Origin: Setophaga petechia
Taxonomy: Eukaryota; Chordata; Aves; Passeriformes; Parulidae
Direction: 5' to 3'
Assembly: GCA_024362935.1 (NCBI GenBank)
Contig: JANCRA010000007.1
Coordinates: forward strand, 17,888,003 to 17,952,002
Length of the DNA: 64,000 nt
In this document: positions 35,010-45,900 of the stretch, piece after piece
Numbering within the stretch: position 1 is the first letter of the stretch
Layout of the letters: each line of letters opens with the position of its first letter
Translations under genes and position numbers: made by a program
Notes under the pieces: model-generated
What the model was told of the DNA's origin: nothing
Database searches by the model: none
What the model saw: only the letters and a program-made list of their open reading frames with translations

Positions 35010-35660
35010 CAATTCTGACAGATGTTTGTCTAATCCATCCTTGGAAACTTCCAGTGAAGTAATCCTCCTCTCTCCAGGCAAATCTATTGCAGTACTTACT
35101 CCTCTAACATTCTTGCCAATGTCCAGAGTAAATCTCTTTTTGTTGCAGTTTAAATCCATAACTTCTCTTTGTATCTGGAAGTGACATGGAAAAAAATATT
35201 CCTTCCCTCTTTCACCTATTAGTAAACTGCTGCCATGTCTCTCCTCAGTCTTTTTCTTCCCACTAAACAATTCCTGTTCTTTCAGTCATCCATCTCGTCT
35301 TCACAGATGTCTGATCATATGTTCCCTGCTCGGAGGACTTGGAGTCCTGGGTAAATTTACATGTTGCTTAGATTGCTCTTTATGGAAGCAGCCCACCAAA
35401 GGAGGCCTTTCTGGGGTAGATCATAGTGGGAAGAGTAACTCACATATTTGCCAAAGGACTCTACTGTTCATATTCCTGGTGTGGTGACTGCTTTTTTTTT
35501 CCTCTGAAAAACTTGGCGTAGTTGACTCATGAATGTGATTCATCATCACTCCAAGATACTTTTCTGCAAATCTGATACTTCCTAAATTATGTTTGCATAC
35601 CCAATTATTCTTGACAGTGTGGTGCCAGGTCTTTTCTCTTTTGGTTTGATTTGAGGAGAG
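35010..35660 (-). mobile_element. Ancient CR1/L3-like LINE fragment
   Basis: GACAGATGTTTGTCTAATCC (35018-35037), then a 'gaaacttccagtgaagtaat' block, then CTCTCCTCAGTCTTTTTCTT near 35238 and CAAGATACTTTTCTGCAAAT near 35552 appear in the order of a reverse-complemented CR1-type LINE. A gap of unrelated sequence around 35330-35440 suggests deletion or rearrangement. It resembles the copy at 15870-16565 in age and orientation. No functional coding capacity remains. Confidence 0.62.
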
Positions 35661-35669
35661 ACAGTATGT

Positions 35670-38290
35670 AGTTTTCCTATGTTTTGGAAAAAACTAACTA
35701 AGAATATCTTCCCCCCCGCCCAAACAGTTGCAGTAGCAGCAAAACAGCATTTTCTTTCCACTGTGGTTAGCATCAATGTGGTGAAGATCTGATTACTTCT
35801 GTCTGGCATATATGTCTATTCCTTATAGATAAGTCTTTTGTTACAAGCATTTTAAATAACTCTCCTCTACACTTCTCAACCTGGAGATGCTCAGGAGCAG
35901 AGCAGAGTGAAAGACATTTATCTGTATGGCCTTTGCCTCTTTACTGACTGAACCTGCAATGAGTCAGTGGCTGGTGAAGAAATGCTCATTGCATGGTTAT
36001 TGAAAGGGGAGTTCCAAAGAGCTGTTGCATCACTTTGCCCCAGTAATAATTCACTAATTTTTAGGGTCGTGCTTCCCCTGCTTTGTCTTGAGATGTGGCT
36101 CTGAGTCACAGATGTCCTTGCTGAACATAATGGAAGCTGTGGAGCTTGCAGAGTGAGTTAAGTGCACTGAACACATAAAGGGTTTCCAAAATGCATCAGA
36201 TGCCTTTGGATTTTAATTCCTGTGTGCTTCAGTTCTTGTCTCTTGAAGGGAAAAAACAAATCCCATTTCTGGAAGATAAAGTGGGTTCAACTCAGAAAGG
36301 CAGTTGGCCACTTTCGGCATGAACACCAGTTAAAAACGGCACAGGAGAAATAAAGGGTCAGTTTAGTCTCTAGAAAAGGGTTTGTGCAGTGCCTAGCACC
36401 TAAGTGAGCAAAGAGAAAATAAAATAAGGGCAGAGCCCCTTATTAAGGAAACACCATCCTAAGCCCTAGATTAAGGAGCCATTTCCTTGGAAATACAGTT
36501 GAAATTGTGTAATTGAAGCTGATAACATAATGTAATGTGTATTTAGGGGCTCTAACACTGCGAGGTATTGCATCCTTTTGGTTCCTTTGCTTTGTGCTTT
36601 GGGCAGGATCTGTTAATGCTTTAGGCAGTGATGTGTGTGTGTGCATAGTGGAGGAGTCACTGCATTTGGTTGCCAGAAAAACTAATTTGGACTCCACTGG
36701 AGCTGTTAAATGCTGCTTACCCTCTCATATTATAGCAATATCTGGGGAATGGGAGGAAAAAATCTCAAGAAGATCTGTATGATTTATTATTTTTCAAATT
36801 TTGACAGAAGAAAAGGTGAATTGAAATGTAATCTCTCAACAACAAAGAAGGGATAAAGTTTTTATGCTCTTGTCATCCTCCTCCCTTCCCTTCTTCCAGT
36901 TCTGGAGCAAATTTAGAGTTGTTTGGATTCATTTAAAAGGTGCAAATGACCCACTGCCAGCAAAAAATTCTGATTTTCCCTTCGACACAGAAATCAGCTC
37001 CATTGTGGGGTCCTGCTGGTAGCTGTGATGATGCATCACAAGCTTGGTGGAGCCTGTTTCTCACCCAAGATAGGCAATGTCTGTGTCTAAACACAGGCTC
37101 AGGGAATTTCTCTTTCTCATGAGCCCTTTGTTAGCTGGGGGCTGATGAGTTTGGGCTGGTGGGATCCTCTGTTACTTATTGGTGGCTGCTGAAGACAAGC
37201 AGACTGGTATGGCTATCTCAGCACTGGGAGAGCTGTGAAGTGAGACCAGAGCAAAGAGGAAGAGGTTGGGGCCAAACTGAAAAAAGATAAGGAGAAGAGG
37301 GAGCAGAAGCACAGCTGACATGCAATTCAGTTCCCTAGTGATAGTATTGGCTAATGTAAATGCTCACCAAAGGCACACAAAGCTATGATCAAGGCCCTTC
37401 CTGTTTTCAGCAGGAATAGAAAACACAGGACAAGATCAGCTCTGGACTCCGAGAGACCCAGAACAGGAGAGGGATGGGATGTATTCATTGTGGTGATGTA
37501 CACGACTCCCTGATGAACAGAGATAGTCAAAAACCTCCGAAGAAATGCAGAAATTACAATTCTGCCTTCATGGAAATATTCCCACTCTGCCAACTGTATT
37601 CATGGAGTCTGGACTTGTATCACACCACACAGCTGGTTGCACAGGAGGGAGCTATCTCATTCCTGTGAGGAGGTCAGGTATCCCCACACTTGGATGTTGC
37701 AAGAGCTTGCTTTCTTCCCTGCATTGCTCTGAAACAGTTGATCTGAACCACAAAGTAGCCAAGGCAGTGTCCCTAATGTATGAGCATGTATTTTCTGTTC
37801 TTTTAAAAGTACCTGAATGTTTCATCTCTACTTAGAGAATCCTTGGTGACTTTGTATTCCATATCAAAGCTGTAATCAGCATTATGTGTCTTTTAAAAGC
37901 CATAGAAACTTTTATTCTTATCCTGGGTGATGTTTGGTCTGTTGTGCTGGAGGGTGATTGCACAGCCTGAGGTTGGGTCCTGTGTTTGAGTAACAAGGCC
38001 TTTATTCCAGGAGAAGTACTATTTAGATCTTCTTCCAGGAAAAATGATACCCTCATCTGGTAATGGGGAATTGGTAGTGAAGATGGCCATGTTGTTTTGG
38101 CACCTACAACAGAGGCGAGGCTGGGCTGTGTTTTTTGTGTCTCAGAAAGCCTAGATTTTTTCAGTTGGCAATCACAGATATGTACTGGGAACATGATTCC
38201 CAGGAGAAGCTGGAGAGAAAGCAAGCTTTTAAACACCTCTTGAAGACGATTTCTTTCTGTGCCTACAAATATGGCCTCTTCCAGCTTCCC
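35670..38290. other. Non-coding stretch, no gene recognised
   Basis: No feature I can name. 36440-36720 is AT-rich with some homeodomain-type words (GAAATTGTGTAATTGAAGC near 36500) but not distinctive. The frame at 37832-38236 (-), 134 codons, shows no recognisable domain. Confidence 0.5.
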
Positions 38291-38299
38291 AGTTTGATC

Positions 38300-38460
38300 C
38301 TAGAGTGCTAGGTGACACGTGTCCACCAGAGGGCATGTGGGACATTGTCTCCTCCCGCGCGCAAAAAGGTAAAGAACGGCTTCCAAAGCAAGGGCCCTTC
38401 CGAAATGGGATCCTGGACTGGCTGCCTTGGCCGTTGCCATTGCTCTTGGAATGCTGAGGA
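38300..38460. promoter_or_regulatory. Weak candidate element, CpG-retaining
   Basis: TCCTCCCGCGCGCAAAAAGG (38349-38368) is a local CpG cluster in otherwise depleted DNA, followed by AAAGAACGGC and TTCCGAAATGGGATCC. Too short to call an island. Possibly a regulatory site. Confidence 0.2.
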
Positions 38461-38634
38461 ATGGTGTTTGGACAATGGAGCTGCCAGCAGGAGGGCTCAT
38501 GTGACTGAGCCACTACTGCAGCGTGTGGAGCTGTTTTGGTGTGACATGGGATTCTGCCTATGTGAAGGGTTAAATGTAAATCTTTATGGTACCATGACTT
38601 TATGGCTCCTTAGGCTTGCATTTCAGACCCCTGT

Positions 38635-38685
38635 ATGTGCACACGTGTGTGTACATCCATGAGAGAGAGACACACGTGTGCACAT
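38635..38685. repeat. Perfect 16-bp inverted repeat with E-boxes
   Basis: ATGTGCACACGTGTGT (38635-38650) and its exact reverse complement ACACACGTGTGCACAT (38670-38685) are separated by 19 nt. Each arm contains CACGTG (38642-38647 and 38673-38678). It is partly explained by alternating purine-pyrimidine sequence, but the exact 16-bp match is longer than expected by chance. Confidence 0.8.
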
Positions 38686-38739
38686 GCACTTACCCATACT
38701 GGCCACAGAAGAAGAAGCTGTATCCACACAGGCCCACTC

Positions 38740-38960
38740 TATAGCTCGCAAAGTAAATTAGTCTTAAATGACTCTTTGGAAACAAAATAAATCAAATAGC
38801 ATAATAGTACCATCTTTTTATCTCATTTGTTCCCATACAATTAGTAGTTTTACTGCCATGTTGTGACAGGTGACTGTGTTTGACCTTTGCCGCTTGGGTG
38901 GTTGGCTGGTGCTCAAACTAATGAAGACCCTTAATGGATTGGCTTTTGTGAGGCTGTGAG
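38740..38960. promoter_or_regulatory. Weak candidate non-coding element
   Basis: AT-rich, repeat-free segment with AAAGTAAATTAGTCTTAAATG, CAAATAGCATAATAG and CATACAATTAGTAG words near 38750-38850. It could be a homeodomain-bound element. Low certainty. Confidence 0.18.
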
Positions 38961-38964
38961 CGGT

Positions 38965-39860
38965 GGGGTTAAAGAGAAAATGGTGCCTTAGACAGAGTCC
39001 AGAGAAGATCCTTCAATTAAACCTGAAGTCTATTAGCAAAGAAATATTGAGGAGGTTGAGAGTTAGCAATGATTTAACCAGCAAGTCTTCCTTGTGAGTC
39101 ATTTAAAAAAAAAAAGTAAAAAGAAAAAAGAATCTCTCTGGTTATTTATTGTTGAGTGTGTGGTTGGACTCTCACCCTCATATGTGAGAGGTTAGGAGTG
39201 GAGACACTGGCTTGGAGGGGCTGGGGCCACAGGGCCGGAGTTTGAAGTTTGTCAGCCCCTAACTCCCACACAGCTGAGCTTTCCTTGGACAAAAAAAGTG
39301 AGGAAAAATGAAGCAGTGGCAGGAAAAAAAGGAAGAGTGATTCTGGGAACATAACACCAGGTCTCTGGGATAAATGAGACTGTTTGGAACTTAATGTTTT
39401 TCATGATGTAAATAAATTACAATGAAAGTAAAGGAGAACCGTCAGCTTCTGGGCAGTGAGTCAGAGGGCAGAGCTGAGCTGTAGAGTGTGAGTAATAAAC
39501 AGGAGTGGAGAGAGGGTGATGAAGAAGCTTGTGCAGGACAAGCAGGATCTATTCAGGATAACACAAATGGACACAACAAACTATGTTAGGTGTGGGGGGC
39601 AAGCCCCTTTCTGTTTACTTCCATGTCAGAACCTGAGCATTCCCCGTTTCTCCCAGACAGACTTCCTTTTGTTTCCATGTCTCGCTTAATTTTCAGCCTG
39701 AGCATCATCTTGCAGCAGAATTCATAGCCTTGAGCAAAGCTGGGGCTGTCTCTGGTCCTCACCAGTCCTTTGGATGATATACTGTCCCACAGTTGAGAGG
39801 AGGGAGGTGAAAAGGATCTGATAAGGGAATGCTAGAGGTTGATTATTCTGGGTAGAGGGA
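38965..39860. other. Non-coding stretch with A-rich run
   Basis: A-rich low-complexity DNA at about 39104-39130; otherwise nothing recognised before the CR1 copy. Confidence 0.5.
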
Positions 39861-39864
39861 CCTG

Positions 39865-40610
39865 TCACAGAATCACAGAACATGCTGAGCTGGAAGGGAT
39901 CATTTTTTAAATGACTCACAAGGATCATCAGGTCCAACTCCTGGCCCTGCACAGAACACCCCAAGAGTGACACCGTGTGCTCGAGAGTGTTGTTCGAGCA
40001 CTTCTGAACTCTTTCAGGCTGGTGCTGAGACCACCTTACTGGGGAGCCTGTCCCAGTGCCTGACCACCTTCTGGGGGAAGAAGCTATTTCTAATGTCCAA
40101 CCTAAATCCCCCCTGACTCAAATTCAGGCAATTACCCTGGATCCTGTCACTGGCCACCACAGAGCAGGGATCAATGGGGTCAGACCCTCAGCCCCTCAGC
40201 CCCATGCCTGTTCATTGCCCCCAGCGTGTGGACATTGACCTGCTCGCCCCAGCACGCTCCAGACATTTCCAACATTCTCCTCTCCAGGGCTTCTGCTGGG
40301 CGCCCTATGGCTGACATGGAGAAGATCTTAAGGCAGAGATCAATGTGTGCTTTTCTTCCTCTCATGAGGAAGTTGTACCTTCAGTGAGGTCTCCCCTCAG
40401 TCTCCTCTCCTCCAGGCTGAACAGCTTACTCCTCATATGGCTTCACCTCAAGACCCTCCACCAGATTTGTTTCTTTCCTTTGGACACTTTCTGATAGCTT
40501 AATGTCGATCTTATATTGCAGTGACCAAAACTGCCCACAGTATTCGAGGTGAGGCTGCACCAGTGCAGAGCAGAGGGAGACAATCCCCACCCTTGACTGC
40601 AATCTATTCT
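39865..40610 (-). mobile_element. CR1 LINE 3' portion, reverse orientation
   Basis: Begins TCACAGAATCACAGAACATG (39865-39884), the reverse complement of the CR1 3' tail, and continues through CATCAGGTCCAACTCCTGGC, CTTACTGGGGAGCCTGTCCC, a CTCCCCTCAGTCTCCTCTCC block (near 40391) and CAGTATTCGAGGTGAGGCTG (near 40538). The 3' end is at the left and the element is 5'-truncated at the right, as is typical. Between about 40177 and 40338 the sequence departs from the CR1 order I remember. It is flanked by GATCAATG on both sides (40169-40176 and 40338-40345), suggesting a local insertion or duplication. No reverse-transcriptase frame is intact. Confidence 0.85.
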
Positions 40611-40714
40611 GGCTATTGGAAAAGGAGTGATTTCACCTGCTCCAAAGGTCCTTAGGCATCATGGCAGGCCCTCAGAGCTGGACTTAGGAATTGTCAGAGT
40701 CTTCATCCCTTCCT

Positions 40715-40785
40715 CATCCATCCATCCATCCATCCATCCATCCATCCATCCATCCATCCATCCATCCATCCATCCATCCATCCAT
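40715..40785. repeat. (ATCC)n microsatellite
   Basis: About 71 bp of essentially perfect CATC/ATCC tetramer, near 18 copies. Open frames through it encode only Ser-Ile-His-Pro (or Trp-Met-Asp-Gly) tetrapeptide repeats and are artefacts. Confidence 0.97.
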
Positions 40786-41039
40786 TCTTTCACTCCTTCC
40801 TCATGGAGAAACTCCTTCCCTGGAGTTATGCAGTCTCTCTTCTTCTCTTTTTCTTTGCTCTGACTCTTAGACATGTGGCTCCCCCCTCCTCTATCCCCCT
40901 ACTTTGGGGATAATTTAACATGTTACACACTAACTTTCCAGTAATGGCACTCTGGCTTTTTGAAATTCTGCTTCCCTGTTTTATGGCTGGGCGTCTAATG
41001 GTTATCTCGCAGCCCTGCCTCTGGCAATCATGTAAGGAA

Positions 41040-41420
41040 TAAATAGAAGCTGACACAGTAATTTACTTAAATCTTCTCCACACTTTTGCAGCATTTTCCT
41101 CCAGAGGATACCCCTGAAACAACAATTATTTGAAATGTCATGCGTTCCTGCCCCTAGGCTACCGACAAATGAACATTAAATCTATTAACAACAAAAAAAA
41201 TTAAATGTTTACTTTTCTGCGAAGGTAAAAGAGAAGCTGGAGAGAGGGAAGGATGTCTCCAATAAATTTCTTCTCAATAATAAAGAGGTGTAGTTAATGT
41301 TCTCTCTAAGCGGAGTCAGCTTGCAGCCCACATCCTATGAGGACAGAGATGTGATGCCACAGTGCTGCCACGCAGCCTTGCCAGGGCAGCTCCAATAGCC
41401 TCATTTTTCCAGACCAGGGA
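41040..41420. promoter_or_regulatory. Candidate conserved non-coding element
   Basis: Words such as AACAACAATTATTTGAAATG (41118-41137), TGCGTTCCTGCCCC, GCTACCGACAAATGAACATTAAATC (from 41158) and CTTTTCTGCGAAGG occur in a repeat-free AT-rich block with scattered retained CpGs. The texture matches the other candidate elements. Conservation untested. Confidence 0.35.
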
Positions 41421-41429
41421 GCTCAGTTT

Positions 41430-42575
41430 TAGGTCAGTATTTTTGCAGATTAAGTGAGATGTGAAGAGGGCCAGAAGCCATGAACAAGGTGGTCTCAATC
41501 TCAACTTCTCCGACTGCTGGTGCATGCTATAGGGACTGAGGTGGTGGGAGAGGAAGCATTACCCCTTGGCAAAAGGAGGCTCAGAATACAGCTCATCTGT
41601 TTCACAGAAAGGAAAACCGAGCACTGTGGAACTCTGTCCCTACCTCTTGTAGAAAATCTAAGCCAGAGGTAAGGCCCTGCTCCTCCTCTTTTCTGTCCTA
41701 GGCTCCCACCTCTTTGCTCAGGTTTCCTGAACACAGGTAAGCATAGGTATGGAGGGTGGCACCACATGAAGGTGAACTCAGCCCTGCACATGGGTCCTGG
41801 TGGAATATGGTGTGTTATGTGGAATATGTGTTACTTTCTGAAAGGTTCTATCTGTTTGATAGCAAGGGGTGTCTTCTTCCCCGCTCCAGATCCAGCTAAG
41901 TGCCTGAAGTTTAATGATACATGAAGAGCAAGGTAGATGTTACATCTGTGGTAAGTCAGCTCCACAACATATGTACTCCATACAGGAAACCACACAGCTC
42001 ATGAAATACAAAGCACGGACCAAATCCCTTGGTCTTAACACAGATGTCAAAGCACGCTGTAGACTCTGGGGTACAACCTGCAGGTGAATTCTGTCTCAGT
42101 ATTGCAGTGGATTGATTTAAATGGTTCCATTGCCAGACAAAACTCTAGGCACCACCTAAGCAGGTTTATGAGTTATCCTAATAAAAAGAAACACAGTTTT
42201 GTGGTCTAATATATTGGGATGGACTCTTAGATAGCCAGTAGTATCAATATAAGTCAGTGTCAGCCATTATAAATTGGAGGGCCTCAAATACATGTTATTG
42301 TATTGTTGAAAAAAAGGCAAGAACTTGGGAAGAGCATTCAGCAAACTACTTTGCATTATTAAACTTCCTCCTGTAACGTCTCCACTTTGATCTCTTCTCT
42401 GGCCAGATTCAGATCTCAGCTCCTGATTTCCACCAAGGAAAATATACAGGGAAGCTGTCTGCCTGCACTTTTCTTTTTCTAAGCTTTGTAGCCTGTTCTT
42501 GTGCTCTCAATTCCGGATAATGCTGGACCCCTTTTATCCAGCCCCTCCTCTTGCCCTTTCAAGTGAAAAGAAGAC
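41430..42575. other. Non-coding stretch, no gene recognised
   Basis: No gene, repeat family or motif cluster that I can support. Confidence 0.5.
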
Positions 42576-42582
42576 TCCTGTG

Positions 42583-42601
42583 CCCCCCCCCCCCCCCCCC
42601 C
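42583..42601 (+). repeat. Poly(C) run, 19 nt
   Basis: Nineteen consecutive C residues. The complementary G19 could form quadruplex structure. Such runs are also prone to assembly or sequencing length error. Confidence 0.9.
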
Positions 42602-42689
42602 ATCAAAGTTAAAGGGAGGCTTTAGAGAGGAAGGCTCAGCACGCTGGGGCTCTTGAGCCTGTGTTTAATCTCTTTTCCCGTTCCTGTGT

Positions 42690-42930
42690 GCCTCTGTGGC
42701 TTCCCTGCCAGTTTCTTTGTTGCCAAGTTTCTCATTTCCTTTTATTTGTGTGTGCGGGAGGTTGCCAGGCTCGCTGGAATGCATCTGAAGTCATCTTCGG
42801 GGGACACGCCTCAGACCCGCCCCGGGTGATCCGTGGCTGGGCAGGCTGGAGCGGGCTGCCCCGACTGCGGGAGCGGGACAGATCCCACCCTGCGCTGCTC
42901 CCGGCGTGTCCAGGGCCGGCCGGGTGTGGA
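42690..42930. promoter_or_regulatory. GC-rich, CpG-retaining patch
   Basis: From about 42768 to 42925 CpGs are frequent (CAGACCCGCCCCGGGTGATCC near 42812, CTGCCCCGACTGCGGGAGCGG near 42857, CCAGGGCCGGCCGGG near 42910). It could be an unmethylated regulatory island or an orphan promoter. The open frame 42661-42960 (+) crosses it but encodes no recognisable domain. Confidence 0.35.
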
Positions 42931-42939
42931 GGAGGATGG

Positions 42940-45900
42940 AGGTCAGGGAAAAGGGATTGAGAGAGAGCACCTTGACCTCTGGATCTGCCCGGCCAGGAGG
43001 AGAGCAGAGACATGTGCAGACCTTGGCAGGGGAGGAACCCCCTCTGTCTCTGTTCCTGCCTCACCTCGGCTGACCTCCGTGCAGTGCCCTGGCTCTTGGC
43101 CGCGGCTGCCCTGCTCCGTCAAGTGACGCTGGGCTGAAGGTGTGGCCGTCAGCTGGATCTGGGATGTGCTCCCAAGATCAATATGGGCTTCATTAGGCTC
43201 CCGAGGGAGAGAGTTGGAATCATACTGGCAAAGGGAGGACTCTGAATATTGCTCCAGAGTTGAACATAATTCTGAGGAATGCATTGGTCTTAACAAGTGA
43301 CAAGAGAGACCATGATTGTGTTCATGCTGCCATTCCCTTCATCATGAAGATACTTCAGTGGACAACCCATCTCTCAGGGAACATGGAAGGGGGATATCCT
43401 GAGTAGAATGAGACATGACAGGAGCACAAATTCACTGCTGCAGTTTGTCTCAGCTTTCCCTATGCCTCAACTCTCCCACCAGAATGGAGCAGGGGGCATC
43501 ACCAAGACTTTCATCCCTCCTAGGCCATATGGGTCTGGTTTGGCACATTCCGTTTGTTGGAATGGCATTACCAGCCATTTCTCTCTAAAGCAGTATTGGG
43601 GAACTGCAACTCCAACAGCATACCCTAAAGTCAGTGTTAGCAGCCTATTTGCTAGGCTGTGGAAATCAAAGAATAGGTAAAAAGATGGGACTGTGCCCAA
43701 AACTTGGGTATCTTGGAGACTGCCACTTTTTTTGTGATTTCACAGCTTCTGAAAGTTCCCTATACTTTCCAAGGTGGATGTCTGTTGGTCCAGCTCTTGA
43801 CACTAGAAAGCAAAGAAACAATCTTAGGTTTCTTGGTCCTTTTTGAGTTTCTCCTGAATTCCTGGTAAAGTTCCTGGTAAAGTGAAGGCATCTACCCTTA
43901 GTAACATTTTTTGTACATTTATCAGCCTTAACCAGCCTGAGCAGTCTGTCCTGCAGCCTCCACCCATGGACCCAAAGCTTATTTAAGCTTGTCCACGGGC
44001 CTTCAGCCTCTGACTGTGTAATGTTGGACAAGTGGCCTTTGGTGGATCAGCCACTGTTGTACCCACTATGGGTCTTGTTAATCCAGATGCCAAGGTATGC
44101 ACTGACTTCTCAGCTTGACCTTTGTTCTGCCTTGTGGTCTGTGACATGCTGAAAACAGAAGTTACTCACTAGAGGAATTTCCAATGGAAAGGACAGCAAA
44201 GATATGGGATAGTTTTGCTTAGGATGGGTCTGGAGTGCCTAGAAGTGGCAGGTTGCTGTGCAGCAGTCTGCAGCAGTCCTGGCTGGCCTGTCCCATGGTG
44301 CAGTGCTAAGAATACTCAAGTTTTGGTGCTACTTTCTGCTCATGGGCACAGAGAGCAGCAGTTATGCTAAGAGCCTTGTCCTGGCTCAAAGGCCTCAGCG
44401 CTTCTGTGGGTGTGAGTGGTCACTGCTGTGCTGCACAGAGCAGAGCTGCCAGGCTCATGGCTAACAGCCAGCATGTCACTGCCCCAGTATCTGCCAGATC
44501 TCCCTGCTGCTTTGCTTATGGGACATTTGCACTGCCATTGTCACTGCTCCCTTTGGATGGGCCCACGGGGTTGTGCAACTCTGAGCCTGTGCAGTGTCCA
44601 CCTGGAGGTAATTGTTTTGGCTTTGCACCTAGAACAGTCTGTCAAACTGCAACCCCAAAATTCCTGCAGGAGACCAGGAGATTGCATCACATACCAAGGG
44701 AAAGACTGACTGATAAGTATATTGCAGTAAGCAGAAAATAGTCACTTGCTGTAAATACTCTTCTATGTTTTGTTGTGGTGCTGCTATTTCAACCCAGTTG
44801 TGTAACTATCTTTGCAGAGAGGCTTCTGCACTTGAATTTTTTTTCGAGGTACTTCCTTACTGTATATCTCACAGTTCCTGAATTGCTGTTATGGAGGGCT
44901 TCTCTGAAATTTCCAATCCTTTAAAAAATGAAAAATGTGATTTATTAATTAAGATATTGTGAAGAGATCTTCTGATAAAGCCAATGTCTTTTTCAAGAGT
45001 TAAGAACACTTCTATTCAAGACTATTTCAAGAAATAGAGCTTTTGCTATATCCCATTTCTATTTTGTCTTCTTTTGTCAGCCTCAGATTTTTCTTTCTTG
45101 GTTTCTTTCACCAGGATGGGTTGCTGTAGGATGGCAGAGCAGAAGGAAAGCACATCATCTAACCACGCTGATTCTCCCCTGCTGCTGCTTGGCATTCACA
45201 CATACTGTGAATTGCAAGAGAAAAGCAAGACCTGGAAGCATCTGCTGAGGGTTTCAGATTCTCTGTTCCTCTCTTCCAGTCCATTAGGTCAGAAAGAGAA
45301 TGGCTATCAACAAGTGTTTCATCTGGAAGTGTAGCCCTGGGATTTCCCTAGAATTTTACCCCAGCTTGAGCTTAAGGCCAGTTTTCAGCTATCAGTCATT
45401 CTTGACTGAACTTATATTCTGATTTTCCGGAGCTTTACTTCCACTGCCTGCCCCCCTTATAATGCCTCCTTTGCATTTGGGGTGTAGTTATGTCAGGAGA
45501 TGTTCCCACTTGTGCTGGTTACTGCTGTCTGGACACAACATGGCTCTAAACTGTGATATTGTTATTGCTTGGAAAGGGAGGAGTTTTTGCCAGGAGTTGG
45601 CCTTAAACTGCTTCTGATCAATATTTTAGAGATTTTGACAATAAAATGAAAAGGAACCTAAGAGGTAGCAAACCAGAAGAAGGTTGCAAGTCCTTTGGAG
45701 ATCAAGGTTGCTACTCAAAACATTTCAGTTGGTATTCTGGAGAAATAAACTAAATTTAGGTGAGTAATAATCAGTAGATGCAAAGGCTCAGTGTGACTAA
45801 GGAATGGAGGAACTGGTGCAATGCCTAAGGGGAAGGCAGATCTCAAAGTGAGTGGGAGTCAGTACTGTCACCCCCTTGCAGTAAGAAAATGTTTGGGTCT

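Noticed and set aside
40627..40874. Frames with Ile-His-Pro-Ser or Trp-Met-Asp-Gly repeats on opposite strands
   Set aside because: Direct translation of the ATCC microsatellite.
45074..45334. Frame after a T/C-rich tract ending CACCAG at about 45114, considered as an exon
   Set aside because: No convincing donor follows, and the peptide matches no family I know.
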